Shown: one piece after another, positions 6,568-14,883 of the stretch | Position numbering within the stretch: position 1 is the stretch's first letter | How the letters are laid out: every line of letters begins with the position of its first letter | Assembly: GCA_041855735.1 (NCBI GenBank) | Contig: JBHAEV010000092.1 | Location: 1-26,721, forward strand | Origin: CALALP01 sp041855735 | Lineage (GTDB): Bacteria > Bacillota > Clostridia > Lachnospirales > Lachnospiraceae | Reading direction: 5' to 3' | DNA length: 26,721 nucleotides | The notes under the pieces: model-generated | Databases searched by the model: none | What the model saw: only the letters and a program-made list of their open reading frames with translations | Told to the model about the DNA's origin: nothing | Program-made: the position numbers and the translations under genes

Positions 6568-9500
6568 AATGACACGACTTCGTCTGATTAATTGGCATAA
6601 TTTTCAGGATGATACCATTGATTTCAAAAACATAACATACCTTTTGGGAGTCAATGCGGTCGGAAAGACAACCATTATGGATGCCATCCGGTATTGCCTT
6701 ACTACAAATAAGGATTTTAATACTGCCGGAAACAAAAAGAGCGGAAGAACTCTGCTTGGCTCTGTGCATCAGAAGCAGAGAGCGGAGGATAGTTATCTGC
6801 GTCCGGGTCATACAGCTTCTTATATCGGTGTTGAATTCTATGACGAGGGGAACGCAAAAAACTTTGTTATTATTGTCCGCATTGAATCGGAGACACCAAA
6901 ACAGGACCTGAAAGGTGTAACTCAGGATTGGTATATCACCAAGCCGGGATATAGACTGGAAGATATTCCGTTCTTTACCACGGGGAAGGAAGGGAAGAGA
7001 CCAACTTCAAGAGATGCCTTCCGACTGGAAAACAAAGGGATGGACAGAGCGTCCAATCAGACGGATGCAAGAAAGAGAATTTGCAGAATACTTGGAATAG
7101 GGGATTCCGAGTCGCCCGTTGGAAAGAAATTCAACGAGGTTTTCCATATGGGTACAAGTTTGGAAGACATAAAGGACATTCGTGAATTTATCTATACGTA
7201 TATTCTTCCGGAGCCCGAGGTCAATATCGAGTTCCTTCAAAAGGATATGCGTGAATTGGAGCGCCTTCAGGAAATCCTGCAGGAGGCACAGGAACGAGAA
7301 GCCCTTCTTGAACAGATTAACGAAAGAATCAATGAGGCAAAAGATAAGTTTGCGAAGGTAAAGGTCAATGAACTTCTGGTCACATATGCCGAGTATCGGG
7401 GCAATGTGGAAGAACAACAGGAAAACCGACAGTTGACGGAACAATATGAGTCAAGCGTGGAAGTGCTTGTCCGAAAAACGGCGGAACTGTCGGAAAGGGA
7501 AAAAGAGGCGGCGGAACTTCTGTATTTGGCAAGGAAATCTGCGGAGGATGATGAAGACAATAAAGAGCTGAATTCACTCCGGAAGGAGAATGAAATCAGG
7601 GAAAAGGCATTTGAAAAGTATTGCGGCGAGGCATCTGTTTACGAGCGGTTATTATCCGAACTGAAGTCTCTCAAGAAGCAATTGCATAAATCCGGCATTG
7701 TGTGTGAATGGAACGAAGGTCTTCTTGAAGACGGTGATGCTTCTTGGGAAGAACACCTGGCCGAAATCAGAACCGTCAGAAGTGCGTTGAGTGAAGTGCG
7801 CGAAACCATAAAGGACAAAGATGCCGATTATAGAACGCAGATCAGAGACCTGCTGGCAAAGACAAAGGAATATGAAAGAGTAATTGCCCGGCTGTCGTCA
7901 GGAAAGATGGATTATCCTGAGGAGGCTCTTCTTGTCAGGGATCAAATAAATGAAATGCTTACTGCAGAAAGCCAAACCGGAGATGCAAGACTTCTGTGTG
8001 AGTGGCTGTACATGAATGATGACAGCTGGCAGGATGCGGTGGAAAGCTATTTAAACACGCAGAGATTCAACATAATCGTGGCTCCGGAGAACTATTTACC
8101 GGCCAAGAAAGTGTTTGTCGCATTAGGGGATAAGGTTAAGGGAATCGGCCTTGTCGATACCAGGAAACTGGGCAATTCGGTTTCGAAAGATGAAGGCATC
8201 CGATATCTCTGCGATACGGTCGAATCCGAAAACACCTATGCCAAACGGTATGTGGATCTTATTATGCGAGGACTGATCTGCTGTGAAAGCCCTGATGATC
8301 TTGAGAGCCATAGAAAGAGTGTAACTCGGGAACGATTAAGATTTCAAAACTATACCTTACAGAGAATGGCGAAACAGGATCACTATATCGGTGTTGATGC
8401 GATAGAAAAGAGGCTTGAAAAAAACAAGATGGAGCTGACGCTTCTACAGCAGAGCCTTGCTTTCGCAAAGGAGAAAAAGCAGGCATTTGACAGCGTTTCA
8501 TCTGCATTTGACAGGTTTCTTTCAGGAAATAAATTGGAACTGATGGAAGAGTATTCCGAGTCCGGGAAAAAAGCGATCGGTATGCAGATTGATATTGAGA
8601 AAGCGAAAGATCGTATAGAAGAATTGAAAAAGAATCCCATTCTTCTTGCGGTGTTTGATCATATCAGTGAATGTGAGAAGAATCATAGCCGGATCCTTGA
8701 TGAAGCCAGATATGAAGAAGCCAAAAAGCAGAATCTCGAGGAGAAAATCGGCAATCTGAAGAAGCGTAACGAAGAACTTGCCGGGTTAAGCAATCACATT
8801 AAGGCGGAATATGAGAAGCAGCTCGCTGAATACCCGGAGTATTCCGGTGAAGTAACAAAGAAGTATTCGGATGAGCGCAGAACCAAAAAACCTGCGGACA
8901 TTTCCCGTATTTTCAGAAGTACTGCAACGCAGCAAACCATAGGTTTGAATAATTATATGAATCAGTCGCTTATTCCGCTTCAGAATAAGTATACCGCGAC
9001 CTATACCTGTGATTTCCCGGAAGGAATTGCCGGTGCAGCCGGGTATCAACGGGAGTATCTTGCGCTCAAGAATATTGAGCTGGAACGTCATAGAGCAGAG
9101 CTGCAGGAGGCACAGATACGCTGCAAGGACAGGTTCCGTAAAGAGGTTCTGTTCCGTATGAAGGATGACATCCTGCGGGCAAGACAACAGTTTAAGCAGG
9201 TCAATCGTGTTATGGAGAACCTCAGATATGGCGAGGAAAGCTATCGGTTCGGGATAGACCGGAGTAAAGACAAAGAACTTGGCATGTTTTACGACATTAT
9301 CATGGACAAGGACAACCGGCAGATCGATCAGGACAACGCGATCATGATGTATCTTGCTGAAGTCAACAGATCCGAGTTGTTTGAAAGCCAGATTGAGGAT
9401 TTCATGAGTCGAATCATGATTGATGTAGAGGAACATGCGAAAGAGAATCTTTCCGGCAATAAAACCGGTGCAAAGAGTATGGGGGTGTATGTCGATTACA

Positions 9501-9895
9501 GAACATATCTGGACTACGACATTATCGTAAAGAACAGTGTTACCGGCATGGAAGTTCCGCTGTCAAAGGTTAGCGGAGAAGGAAGCGGAGGAGAAAGCCA
9601 GGCGCCGTTCTATGTTGCGATATGTGCTTCTCTCCTTCAGATTTACGAGCAGAATCCGGACGGATGCATTAAGCTCATTTTATTGGATGAGGCATTTAAC
9701 AACATGACCAGCGACAGAATCGAGCCGATGATGAACATGTTTAAAACATTGAATCTTCAGTTGGTTCTAATTGCCACCGCTGAAAAAGCAACTGCAATTC
9801 TGCCGTATTGCGATATTACCTATTCCATTGTTAAATCCGGTAATCGGAATGCAATCGGTGTTTTTGAGAGGATCGGGGTGAATGGATTACAGTAA
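6560..9895 (+). CDS. jetC: Wadjet defence system protein JetC (SMC-like ATPase, MukB/MksB-type)
   Basis: This is a 1111-residue SMC-family ATPase, the motor of Wadjet. Walker A is GVNAVGKTT at residues 30-38 (Lys36). The ABC-type signature is V-SGEGSGGE at about residues 1004-1011. Walker B is LILLDEAF, with Asp1043 and catalytic Glu1044. The head halves are separated by long coiled coils rich in Glu/Lys/Arg and by a central globular segment (about residues 460-640, including 'WLYMNDDSWQDAVESYLNTQRFNIIVAPENY'), the position of the hinge. This is the expected plan for a protein that dimerises, folds at the hinge and extrudes DNA loops. ATG 6560 is preferred because GAGGAGG (6544-6550) sits 9 bases upstream; an in-frame ATG at 6542 would add six residues without a ribosome site. 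It overlaps jetB by 8 bases and jetD by 14. Confidence 0.92.
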   Translation: MIKMTRLRLINWHNFQDDTIDFKNITYLLGVNAVGKTTIMDAIRYCLTTNKDFNTAGNKKSGRTLLGSVHQKQRAEDSYLRPGHTASYIGVEFYDEGNAKNFVIIVRIESETPKQDLKGVTQDWYITKPGYRLEDIPFFTTGKEGKRPTSRDAFRLENKGMDRASNQTDARKRICRILGIGDSESPVGKKFNEVFHMGTSLEDIKDIREFIYTYILPEPEVNIEFLQKDMRELERLQEILQEAQEREALLEQINERINEAKDKFAKVKVNELLVTYAEYRGNVEEQQENRQLTEQYESSVEVLVRKTAELSEREKEAAELLYLARKSAEDDEDNKELNSLRKENEIREKAFEKYCGEASVYERLLSELKSLKKQLHKSGIVCEWNEGLLEDGDASWEEHLAEIRTVRSALSEVRETIKDKDADYRTQIRDLLAKTKEYERVIARLSSGKMDYPEEALLVRDQINEMLTAESQTGDARLLCEWLYMNDDSWQDAVESYLNTQRFNIIVAPENYLPAKKVFVALGDKVKGIGLVDTRKLGNSVSKDEGIRYLCDTVESENTYAKRYVDLIMRGLICCESPDDLESHRKSVTRERLRFQNYTLQRMAKQDHYIGVDAIEKRLEKNKMELTLLQQSLAFAKEKKQAFDSVSSAFDRFLSGNKLELMEEYSESGKKAIGMQIDIEKAKDRIEELKKNPILLAVFDHISECEKNHSRILDEARYEEAKKQNLEEKIGNLKKRNEELAGLSNHIKAEYEKQLAEYPEYSGEVTKKYSDERRTKKPADISRIFRSTATQQTIGLNNYMNQSLIPLQNKYTATYTCDFPEGIAGAAGYQREYLALKNIELERHRAELQEAQIRCKDRFRKEVLFRMKDDILRARQQFKQVNRVMENLRYGEESYRFGIDRSKDKELGMFYDIIMDKDNRQIDQDNAIMMYLAEVNRSELFESQIEDFMSRIMIDVEEHAKENLSGNKTGAKSMGVYVDYRTYLDYDIIVKNSVTGMEVPLSKVSGEGSGGESQAPFYVAICASLLQIYEQNPDGCIKLILLDEAFNNMTSDRIEPMMNMFKTLNLQLVLIATAEKATAILPYCDITYSIVKSGNRNAIGVFERIGVNGLQ

Positions 9896-11120
9896 AGACA
9901 TCGTGAGTCGTCTATTGGATATTTATGAGCGAAGAAGCGGGTATGCCAAGGATCCGAAGGAATTGAAAGTGATACAATTTGATGTTGCCAAAGAATATCC
10001 GGCTTATATGGACAGGTATGATCATGAGAAATATAAGGATATCAATTTCGCGATAGAAAAAGATATCCGGGCAGGAGTTGTATTGGCCGATAAAAATCAG
10101 TCCGGACATTACACTAAGATCAAGTTAAATGTTACAAATATTGAAAGAGCCTATTCTTTTCTGAAAAGACCAAGCATACCGAAACAGTGTGAAAATGTAC
10201 GAAGAGTATTGGATGGAGCCGAGGGTTTGGATGCTGATTTGCCAAGAAACATCATCAAAGACTTCAGAGCACAGATTGATGCATATAAAAAACTGCCGTA
10301 CGATCTGGGATTTGATGCAGGCAGGATGGGAGAAATTCTGCGGGTAATTGCTGAGATAACAAAGCTGGACAGCGAAACGTATATTCGCAATTTTTCAACG
10401 GCATTGTTCAAGGATTCCAAGCGGTTTCAAAAAGAATATCGATCCACTGTGGAAAGCATCCTGTTTGATTACACGGATGATGTTGTGGAAAAGGAGGATA
10501 TCCTTGGATTCTATAATCTATATGAGAATCCGACATATGTACTGATAAAGGGTGACGCAAAGATCAGATTCGACCGCTCTGTTATGGATGTGATCGAAAT
10601 GTCCGGCGGTATCGCGCTGTCAAATGATTCCTTTGACAGTATCGGGGAAATAACGGTTAACAGCAAAAAATTCATAACCGTAGAGAACCTCACGACCTAC
10701 CATGATTGTGACGAGAAGGAATCGGTCTTTGTTTATCTCGGAGGATATCATAATACTTCGAAGCAGAAATTGCTGGAAAAGGTATATGAGAACAACAAAG
10801 ACCTTGAATATCTGCATCAAGGAGATCTCGATGTATACGGATTTTTAATACTGGAGAATCTTAAAGCCAAAACGGGTATTCCGTTTAAACCTTTCCTCAT
10901 GGATTTACATACCTTGAAAAGGTTCTACCATGCAGGCTTGTATAAGACATTAACCGCGCGGGAAAAAAAAGTAATGGATGCGAAAAAAGACGGTTCTTTA
11001 TCTGAGTATAAGGACGTTCTGGAGTATATGCTTCAGAAAGGCTGCAAGGTAGAACAGGAATCGATGATGGCTCTTGATCTGGCGGAGAGAATGAAACAAT
11101 CAGAGGAGAACATACTTTGA
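9882..11120 (+). CDS. jetD: Wadjet defence system protein JetD (Toprim nuclease, DUF3322/DUF2220)
   Basis: This 412-residue protein is the plasmid-cleaving subunit of Wadjet. The N-terminal part (about 1-200) corresponds to the DUF3322 arm/winged-helix region, and the C-terminal part (about 215-400) to the DUF2220 Toprim domain related to topoisomerase VI/Spo11. Metal-binding acids are visible: Glu268 in 'VENLTTYHD' and Asp315/Asp317 in 'GDLDVYGF'. Near the end, 'KVEQES' matches the conserved glutamate-rich motif of JetD proteins. Its presence distinguishes this locus from ordinary MukBEF/MksBEF condensins, which lack a nuclease. The ATG (9882) overlaps the end of jetC by 14 bases, behind a GGGGTG-type ribosome site. 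No clear terminator follows; a 7-bp hairpin at 11152-11173 has no T run. Nothing in the catalytic motifs looks damaged, so the system should be active. Confidence 0.9.
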   Translation: MDYSKDIVSRLLDIYERRSGYAKDPKELKVIQFDVAKEYPAYMDRYDHEKYKDINFAIEKDIRAGVVLADKNQSGHYTKIKLNVTNIERAYSFLKRPSIPKQCENVRRVLDGAEGLDADLPRNIIKDFRAQIDAYKKLPYDLGFDAGRMGEILRVIAEITKLDSETYIRNFSTALFKDSKRFQKEYRSTVESILFDYTDDVVEKEDILGFYNLYENPTYVLIKGDAKIRFDRSVMDVIEMSGGIALSNDSFDSIGEITVNSKKFITVENLTTYHDCDEKESVFVYLGGYHNTSKQKLLEKVYENNKDLEYLHQGDLDVYGFLILENLKAKTGIPFKPFLMDLHTLKRFYHAGLYKTLTAREKKVMDAKKDGSLSEYKDVLEYMLQKGCKVEQESMMALDLAERMKQSEENIL

Positions 11121-11406
11121 GCATTAACAATAAGATATAATCTCACCAATGGCTTTGAGCCTGATTTCAAAGCAGGCAGAAAAAAGAGGACTATGTAAAG
11201 TGTGGTGGGATGGTGGAATTTGTAATTGGCATTGCAATCCAAATTGGAGGATATTTTATCAATTCGGGAAAAAACGCTTGATTTACAAAACGAAGAGCTT
11301 TTCTTTGTCACCTTTAACTGTTTCTGGGGTGTATCGGATATTGTTGCGCAATTTCTTACGGAAACCAGGTTTCTTCATGCCGCAAAAATCACGATAATCA
11401 TATTCT
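11121..11406. other. Gap after jetD without a recognisable gene
   Basis: This 286-base stretch holds a TATAAT string (11136-11141) with no good -35 box, a hairpin GCTTTGA/TCAAAGC (11152-11158 and 11167-11173) without a T run, and several short open frames that overlap each other. None resembles a family I know, and none has a convincing ribosome site. It may be degenerate coding sequence. Confidence 0.4.
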
Positions 11407-11859
11407 GTGGAGGCTGTTACCGCGTTTCTGGAAGGAAATGACTTTGAAGAGATGATCCGGACTGCGATGACTCGATTTGACTTCATTGTCGAGTGTGGAG
11501 CAGCTGGCGGCGGATATTTCGCCGGTGGAAAGGATGAAAACAGGGGTATGCAGTATATTTATGATTTTGTCAGAAAGGATACTTTAATTAGGTACAATCG
11601 CGAGCTTCTCTCATTTGAAATTTTGAAAAGGGGGGATAAAAAGTGGAGAGTGCTGAAGCCTCGACCGGATTACAAGAATGAAGGATATGCGCGGGCAGTT
11701 TTTTTAGGAGAGGGGTATTTCATGGATCTTGAGAGCATCACGAAGAAGGAAGCTGAAAAGATTTTAGAGGAAAGGGGTTATACTGAGTCCGTTTCCAAAG
11801 ACCGAGTCAAAGAGCCGGAAGCGATGGAAAATAAAAATCATAGTGGAGGAAGAACATGA
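11407..11859 (+). CDS. Uncharacterised small protein, coupled to tag; possible ADP-ribosylglycohydrolase-derived N-terminus
   Basis: The frame encodes up to 150 residues from a GTG at 11407. No good ribosome site precedes it, so the true start may be ATG 11452 or 11467. The first residues (EAVTAFLEGNDFEEMIRTAM) closely resemble the 'AFLES.DFE.AIR.A' segment near the end of ADP-ribosylglycohydrolases, but the GGDSDT metal motif that should follow is absent. The rest is soluble, with a glycine-rich patch (CGAAGGGYFAGG), a 'RGDKKWRVLKPRPDY' strand and a C-terminal helix 'ITKKEAEKILEERGY'; I do not recognise it. The stop overlaps the tag start (ATGA at 11856-11859), so ribosomes finishing here would feed tag translation, which argues the end of the frame is really translated. 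It could be a fusion of two gene remnants. Confidence 0.5.
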   Translation: MEAVTAFLEGNDFEEMIRTAMTRFDFIVECGAAGGGYFAGGKDENRGMQYIYDFVRKDTLIRYNRELLSFEILKRGDKKWRVLKPRPDYKNEGYARAVFLGEGYFMDLESITKKEAEKILEERGYTESVSKDRVKEPEAMENKNHSGGRT

Positions 11860-12410
11860 GGCGGTGTGATTGGGCTGAATACAGTCCCTTGGAGCAAGAA
11901 TATCATGATACAAAATGGGGCATACCGGTTTTGGATGATCATACACTGTTTAAAATGCTGATGCTGGAGGGAATGCAGGCGGGTTTGAGCTGGAATACGA
12001 TTTTAAAGAAGATGGATTCGCTCTGTAAGTCATTTGATGACTTCGTTCCGGAGATTCTGGCGATGTACGATGAGGCCAAGGAATCGGAACTGATGCAAAA
12101 CGAAGGGGTGATCCGCAACAGATTAAAAATCAGATCCGCTGCAGTCAATGCAAAGGCGTATTTTAAGATATGTGAGGAATTTGGCTCCTTCGGTCAATAC
12201 ATCTGGGGGTTTGTGGATCAGAAGCCGATTGTCAACACTTGGGCATCGATTGAGGAGGTTCCGGCCAGAACAGAACTTTCCGACCGCATCAGCAAGGATC
12301 TGAAGAAGAGGGGATTTAAATTTGTCGGTTCGACCATTGTGTATGCTTTTATGCAGGCGGTAGGAATGGTAAACGATCATCTTTTGGACTGTGCATTCAG
12401 GCGGGTGTAG
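11856..12410 (+). CDS. tag: DNA-3-methyladenine glycosylase I
   Basis: This 184-residue base-excision repair enzyme removes 3-methyladenine from alkylated DNA. Nearly the whole family pattern is visible: RCDW at the N-terminus, YHDTKWGIPV, the 'LFKMLMLEGMQAGLSWNTIL' helix block, 'IRNRLKI', 'NTW' and 'SKDLKKRGFKFVGSTIVYAFMQAVGMVNDH'. The four zinc ligands of E. coli Tag are all present at equivalent positions: Cys4, His17, His175 and Cys179. The recognition glutamate in the LEGMQAGLSW block is also in place. The start ATG follows GGAGGAAG and overlaps the stop of the preceding small frame. No terminator is evident right after it. The gene appears intact and cytoplasmic. Confidence 0.95.
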   Translation: MRRCDWAEYSPLEQEYHDTKWGIPVLDDHTLFKMLMLEGMQAGLSWNTILKKMDSLCKSFDDFVPEILAMYDEAKESELMQNEGVIRNRLKIRSAAVNAKAYFKICEEFGSFGQYIWGFVDQKPIVNTWASIEEVPARTELSDRISKDLKKRGFKFVGSTIVYAFMQAVGMVNDHLLDCAFRRV

Positions 12411-12722
12411 ACTGCTTTGAGAAATTATGAATACGGAGGAACGGAAATTTTGTTTACCTCGCAGGAAGATTCCGTGGCAAAAATAAGCAGATTGTGGGAG
12501 GAATAAGCCGGGGTTGTGGGAGCAATGTTTGAGCAGCTTCAAAGCTTTCCTTCGAGAGTTTCTTTTGTTCAATAGCACCTCCTAACATATCCTTATCGTT
12601 TGCAATGTTTCAAAACTGGTTTCATTCGTTGATATCTACATTACAATATTCAGACAATACAATTACAAGGATAAAAAGGATATGTTTTTTAAAGGGATAT
12701 GGCTTGGAAAAACTGAAAATAA
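12411..12722. other. Gap after tag, with a possible minus-strand gene start remnant
   Basis: No plus-strand gene is seen. On the minus strand a perfect AGGAGGT (12577-12583) is followed after 4 bases by a TTG start (12572-12570). Upstream of it on that strand lies a promoter-like TTGTCT-N17-TATCAA in the AT-rich 12625-12660 region. The frame then runs antisense through the end of tag and resembles no family, and a second frame also stays open briefly. This looks like the 5' end of a lost gene rather than a functional one. Confidence 0.35.
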
Positions 12723-12977
12723 AATCTCGTCCCTGACTATCAGACAGCTGCCGGATGCACGGATGAAGAGATTGCATTACAGGGAATCGAAGCTCTGGAA
12801 GCGTATTATCGTGAAATCAATATGCCGACAAGCCTTTGTGAGCTGGGCGTGGATGAAACGGATGAGCAGCTGGCGGAAATGGCGCACAAATGCGCGCTGG
12901 GTGTCGGAGGAAGCGTGGGAACGGCGAAGCGGCTGGAGGAGCAGGATATGCTTGCGATCTACAAGGCAAGCAGATAG
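12723..12977 (+). pseudogene. Iron-containing alcohol dehydrogenase, 3' remnant
   Basis: The frame opens after a stop at 12720 and ends with TAG 12975-12977. From about 12747 it encodes the end of a butanol-dehydrogenase/YqhD-type iron alcohol dehydrogenase: 'QGIEALEAYYREINMPTSL', 'ELGVDETDEQLAEMAHKCA' and a final 'DMLAIYKASR', matching the family's closing 'di..IY..A'. The NAD-binding and metal-binding parts (about 300 residues) are missing, there is no start, and upstream sequence is non-coding. A longer open frame in another phase over the same bases (12682-13008) is a shadow rich in Arg/Trp. The remnant ends 8 bases before the sirtuin start and contributes the sirtuin's ribosome site. Confidence 0.7.
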
Positions 12978-12985
12978 GAGAAAAC

Positions 12986-13738
12986 ATGAACGAACAAAGC
13001 TTCAATGAAAAAATCCTAAGGCTGAACCGGATGGTAAAGGAGTCGTCCTATATCGTATTTCTTGGCGGAGCAGGGGTTTCCACGGAGAGCGGCATTCCGG
13101 ATTTTCGCAGTGCAAAAGGGCTGTACAACCGAGAGAGCGAGCTTCCTTCCCGCGAACCGGAATACATGCTCAGCCATGACTGTCTGCAGAAGTATCCGAA
13201 GGAGTTCTTTGCATATTATCGAAAACATCTGGATGCGCGATCCGCACAGCCCAATGCAGCGCATCAAAAGCTTGTGGAAATGGAGAGGGCAGGAAAGCTC
13301 GAAGGAATTATCACGCAGAACATTGATGGATTGCATCAAAAGGCCGGAAGCAGGAGGGTAATCGAAATCCATGGCAGTACATTGCGCAACTATTGCATTT
13401 CCTGCCGCAAAGCATTTGACCGGGATTTTATTTTCGACAGTAAGGAGAATGTGCCATGCTGCACTGCCTGCGGGAAAATGGTTCGTCCGGATGTTGTCTT
13501 GTATGGAGAGCTTCTGCCGGATTGTTACAGGGAAGCTGTCGCATTGGTTCAACGTGCCGATCTCTTGATCATTGGCGGGACTTCTCTGGCTGTAGGGTCT
13601 GCCGCACAGCTGGCATATCTTTATCGGGGCTTATATCTTGTGATGATCAATATGGGACGGACAAGCATGGATAAACGTGCCGATCTTGTTTTTCACGATT
13701 CCATCGGAAGGGTTATGCGGGAAATACATGTGCAATAG
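12986..13738 (+). CDS. NAD-dependent protein deacylase, sirtuin (Sir2/CobB family)
   Basis: This 250-residue sirtuin removes acyl groups from lysines using NAD+, releasing nicotinamide and O-acyl-ADP-ribose. Visible motifs are GGAGVSTESGIPDFR (26-41, the NAD loop), QNIDGLH (111-117), the catalytic His129 in EIHGS, the zinc cysteines Cys137/Cys140 and Cys159/Cys162, and GGTSLAVGS (197-205). The 'KGLYN' and 'RPDVVLYGE' blocks resemble the bacterial class U group (Thermotoga Sir2-like) more than the Tyr/Arg-type desuccinylases, so deacetylase activity is the better guess. ATG 12986 is chosen because AGGAG sits just upstream and the protein begins in the usual way. The frame is open farther up, but only across the dehydrogenase remnant. 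The aldo-keto reductase follows after 24 bases, so the two may be co-transcribed. Confidence 0.92.
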   Translation: MNEQSFNEKILRLNRMVKESSYIVFLGGAGVSTESGIPDFRSAKGLYNRESELPSREPEYMLSHDCLQKYPKEFFAYYRKHLDARSAQPNAAHQKLVEMERAGKLEGIITQNIDGLHQKAGSRRVIEIHGSTLRNYCISCRKAFDRDFIFDSKENVPCCTACGKMVRPDVVLYGELLPDCYREAVALVQRADLLIIGGTSLAVGSAAQLAYLYRGLYLVMINMGRTSMDKRADLVFHDSIGRVMREIHVQ

Positions 13739-13762
13739 CAGTCGGATGGAAATGGGGTTGAT

Positions 13763-14815
13763 TTGCATTCAGTTGGAACCGATTGCCGCATGGTGGATCA
13801 CTACATGAAAATGGAGCAGCGATATTTTGATACGGCTTACATCTATCATGGAGGAAAATCGGAATCGATCGCAAGGGAAGCGATCGTGAAGCGCTATCCG
13901 AGGGACAGTTTCATGCTGGCGACAAAGATGCCGGCATGGGAGATCAAAGAGGAGCGTGATATCGAAAGAATTTTCAACGAACAGCTTGAGAGAACCGGCG
14001 CAGAGTATTTTGATTTTTATCTGCTTCATTCGATCGAGGACGGATCAAATTTTGATACCTATGTGAAATACGACTGTTTTCAGTGGGGAATGAAAAAGAA
14101 GGCACAGGGAAAAATCAAGCATTTCGGCTTTTCCTTCCACGGCAGTCCGGAGCTTTTGGAAGAGGTCCTGGATACACACCCTGAGGCGGAATTTGTGCTG
14201 ATACAACTCAAATATCTGGACAGGACCAATCCGGTTGTCCGCTCCCAAAGGCTGTACGATATTGTGTATGGAAGAAATATACCGATTATTGTCATGGAGC
14301 CGGTAAGGGGCGGTATGCTGGCAAGCATGGAGCCGGAGATCGAGGCAGGCTTTAAGGCAAAGAGACCGGATGATTCCGTTGCTTCATGGGCGTTTCGCTT
14401 TGTCGGTTCCCTTCCGGGGATCATGACGATTTTGTCCGGTATGTCCAATGAGGAACAGGTTCTTGACAATATCAAGACTTTTACGGATTTCGAGCCATTG
14501 TCCGAAGAAGAGCTGACTATCATTGATGATGTTACCCGTAAGCTGCTCAGCATCCCGCAGATCGGATGTACGTCATGCCGGTACTGTGTTCCCGGCTGCC
14601 CGAAGAGCATCAGCATTCCGGATGTGTTTCGCACAATGAATTCCCTTCGCAGACATCCCGATGATTGGCGTTCCAAGAATTTTTACAAGGGAATTACAAA
14701 CCGTTTTGGAAAGGCGGCGGACTGTATCGCATGCGGACATTGTGAATCCGTATGCCCGCAGCATTTGCCGATCATCAAGCATTTGAGGGAAGCGGCAGAG
14801 ACTTTGGACCGATAG
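13763..14815 (+). CDS. Aldo/keto reductase with C-terminal 2x[4Fe-4S] ferredoxin domain; N-terminus short
   Basis: The body is a clear aldo/keto reductase of the ferredoxin-tailed type common in anaerobes. The catalytic residues are Asp23 and Tyr28 in YFDTAYIYHGG, Lys55 in LATKMP and His89 in FYLLHS, and the barrel continues to 'VIVMEPVRGGML'. The C-terminus carries two [4Fe-4S] clusters: Cys269/272/275/279 and Cys321/324/327/331. Such enzymes probably couple NAD(P)H or ferredoxin electrons to carbonyl reduction; the substrate is unknown. The usual first 25-30 residues, with the first barrel strand (R.LG..GFG.MRLP), are missing. The only available start is TTG 13763 (or a later ATG at 13790), behind a modest GGAAATGGGG. 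The protein may be N-terminally truncated and inactive. The gene ends at a strong terminator. Confidence 0.75.
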   Translation: MHSVGTDCRMVDHYMKMEQRYFDTAYIYHGGKSESIAREAIVKRYPRDSFMLATKMPAWEIKEERDIERIFNEQLERTGAEYFDFYLLHSIEDGSNFDTYVKYDCFQWGMKKKAQGKIKHFGFSFHGSPELLEEVLDTHPEAEFVLIQLKYLDRTNPVVRSQRLYDIVYGRNIPIIVMEPVRGGMLASMEPEIEAGFKAKRPDDSVASWAFRFVGSLPGIMTILSGMSNEEQVLDNIKTFTDFEPLSEEELTIIDDVTRKLLSIPQIGCTSCRYCVPGCPKSISIPDVFRTMNSLRRHPDDWRSKNFYKGITNRFGKAADCIACGHCESVCPQHLPIIKHLREAAETLDR

Positions 14816-14854
14816 GACTTCGTCTGCCGGATTGCAGACAGAGCTTGGTTTTTT

Positions 14855-14881
14855 GGAGAGGAGTGATCCTCTCCATTTTTT
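14855..14881 (+). terminator. Rho-independent terminator after the aldo/keto reductase
   Basis: GGAGAGGA (14855-14862) pairs perfectly with TCCTCTCC (14867-14874) around a GTGA loop and is followed by ATTTTTT. This is a textbook intrinsic terminator closing the sirtuin/aldo-keto reductase unit just before the next promoter. Confidence 0.9.
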
Positions 14882-14883
14882 GG

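Noticed and set aside
4574..11120. Chromosomal MukBEF/MksBEF condensin instead of Wadjet
   Set aside because: A Toprim-type JetD with its acidic triad is encoded directly after and overlaps the SMC gene, which is the Wadjet arrangement.
11152..11173. Terminator after jetD
   Set aside because: The 7-bp stem lacks a following T run on the plus strand; an A run follows instead.
12682..13008. Plus-strand frame with many Arg and Trp residues
   Set aside because: It is an out-of-phase reading of the alcohol-dehydrogenase remnant, whose correct frame gives recognisable sequence.
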